Below, one piece after another: positions 4,828 to 5,786 of a stretch of DNA of 5,786 nt. Origin of the DNA: an uncultured Sphingomonas sp. GTDB lineage: Bacteria > Pseudomonadota > Alphaproteobacteria > Sphingomonadales > Sphingomonadaceae. A model generated the notes under the pieces. That model was not told the origin of the DNA and searched no databases. It saw only the letters and a program-made list of their open reading frames with translations. Where the stretch lies: assembly GCA_902806295.1 (NCBI GenBank), contig CADCWB010000183.1, positions 1 through 5,786 of the forward strand, written 5' to 3'. The position numbers and the translations under genes were made by a program. Every line of letters begins with the position of its first letter. Positions within the stretch are counted from its first letter, which is position 1.

Positions 4828-5786
4828 ATGGGTTATCGGATCGCCGTTGTCGGCGCGACGGGGAATGTCGGACGCGAGATGCTGCAGATCCTGGCCGAGC
4901 GCCAGTTCCCACTCGACGAGGTGGCGGCCGTCGCCAGCGCCCGCTCGACCGGCGACGTCATCGACTTCGGCGACTCAGGCGAGGAACTCAAGGTCAAGAA
5001 CCTCGAGCATTTCGGCTTCGAGGGCTATGACATGGCGCTATTCGCCATCGGCTCGGCCGGCAGCAAGCTGCACGCACCCCGCGCAGCCGCGGCCGGCTGC
5101 ACGGTGATCGATAATTCATCGCTGTACCGGATGGACCCCGACGTCCCGCTGATCGTCCCGGAGGTGAACCCGGAAGCGATCGCCGGCTACCGCGCCCGCA
5201 ACATCATCGCCAATCCCAATTGCTCAACCGCGCAGATGGTCGTGGCGCTGAAGCCGTTGCACGACGTCGCCAAGATCAAGCGGGTGGTGGTCTCGACCTA
5301 TCAGTCCGTTTCAGGGGCCGGCAAACAGGGGATGGACGAGCTGTTCGAGCAAAGCCGCAACATCTTCGTCGGGGATCCAACCGCGCCCGCCAAGTTCACC
5401 AAGCAGATCGCCTTCAACGTCATCCCGCACATCGACGACTTCCTGGACGACGGGTCGACCAGAGAGGAGTGGAAGATGGTGGTGGAGACCAAGAAGATCC
5501 TCGACCCCAAGATCAAGGTCACCGCGACCTGCGTCCGGGTGCCGGTGTTCGTCGGTCACTCGGAAAGCGTCAACGTCGAGTTCGAGCGCGACATCTCGGC
5601 CAAGGAAGCACAGGACATCCTGCGCGAGGCGCCCGGCGTCATGCTGGTCGATAAGCGCGAGGACGGCGGCTACGTCACGCCGGTCGAGTGCGTCGGCGAA
5701 TATGCCACCTATGTCAGCCGCGTCCGCGAGGATCCGACCGTCGATAACGGCCTGTCGCTCTGGTGCGTCTCGGACAATTTGCGCCA
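4828..5786 (+). CDS. asd: Aspartate-semialdehyde dehydrogenase (partial, C-terminus cut)
   Basis: This enzyme makes L-aspartate 4-semialdehyde by NADPH-dependent reduction of aspartyl phosphate, the branch point to lysine/diaminopimelate, threonine and methionine; it is cytoplasmic. The 319 complete codons visible begin with the NADP-binding motif VVGATGNVG (7-15). The nucleophile is C132 in NPNCSTAQM (129-137). Q159 lies in TYQSVSGAG (157-165), substrate-binding R237 in CVRVP, and acid/base H244 in VGHSESVNVEF. The C132-Q159 and R237-H244 spacings match those of known enzymes. The sequence is of the shorter, about 340-residue type, and the visible end, LWCVSDNLR, is about 20 residues from the usual end. 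The ATG at 4828 has a GGAG ribosome site 10 nt upstream. It reads off the right edge with no frameshift or stop. Confidence 0.96.
   Translation, partial: MGYRIAVVGATGNVGREMLQILAERQFPLDEVAAVASARSTGDVIDFGDSGEELKVKNLEHFGFEGYDMALFAIGSAGSKLHAPRAAAAGCTVIDNSSLYRMDPDVPLIVPEVNPEAIAGYRARNIIANPNCSTAQMVVALKPLHDVAKIKRVVVSTYQSVSGAGKQGMDELFEQSRNIFVGDPTAPAKFTKQIAFNVIPHIDDFLDDGSTREEWKMVVETKKILDPKIKVTATCVRVPVFVGHSESVNVEFERDISAKEAQDILREAPGVMLVDKREDGGYVTPVECVGEYATYVSRVREDPTVDNGLSLWCVSDNLR

Noticed and set aside
4734..4829. A 32-residue N-terminal extension of the M28 peptidase starting at 4829
   Set aside because: It would overlap the asd start codon and place a non-hydrophobic segment before the signal anchor. 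The ATG at 4733 has a strong ribosome site.
5220..5654. Plus-strand 144-codon frame inside asd
   Set aside because: It is out of frame with asd, which has all catalytic motifs. The product is Arg/Gly-rich low complexity.

Overview
The window comes from a GC-rich bacterial chromosome, most likely an alphaproteobacterium close to the Sphingomonadaceae. This rests on the style of the TrmD and L19 proteins, the large membrane-bound M28 peptidase next to asd, and a REP-like repeat pair of a type I recall from sphingomonad genomes. No database search was possible, so the taxonomy is inference.

Layout, left to right. (1) 1-428, minus strand: the N-terminal part of a thioredoxin-reductase-like flavoprotein, cut by the window edge just after its CxxC motif. 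(2) 429-514: a divergent regulatory region with a hairpin, a plausible promoter, and two copies of the 8-bp palindrome GTATATAC one helical turn-plus apart (13 bp). (3) 515-1184, plus strand: an intact VapBC-type toxin-antitoxin pair, with an AbrB/MazE-fold antitoxin overlapping a PIN-domain toxin. (4) 1187-2343, plus strand: trmD (tRNA m1G37 methyltransferase, TTG start 2 nt after the vapC stop) and rplS (ribosomal protein L19), ending in a strong 15-bp hairpin terminator. (5) 2413-2502: two inverted REP-like hairpins between convergent genes. (6) 2508-4733, minus strand: an M28 metallopeptidase with about eight membrane segments and a C-terminal soluble domain. (7) 4828-5786, plus strand, divergent from the peptidase: aspartate-semialdehyde dehydrogenase (asd), cut by the right edge about 20 residues before its usual end.

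The most interesting arrangement is the middle block. In most bacteria trmD and rplS follow rpsP and rimM. Here the slot directly upstream of trmD is held by vapBC, and there is no room for a promoter between vapC and trmD. The essential tRNA methyltransferase and L19 therefore probably depend on the autoregulated toxin-antitoxin promoter, or on a promoter hidden inside vapBC. VapC toxins of known function are RNases, often cutting tRNA in the anticodon loop, and TrmD modifies the base next to the anticodon. The pairing may be more than positional, but that is speculation. All genes other than the two edge-truncated ones look intact.
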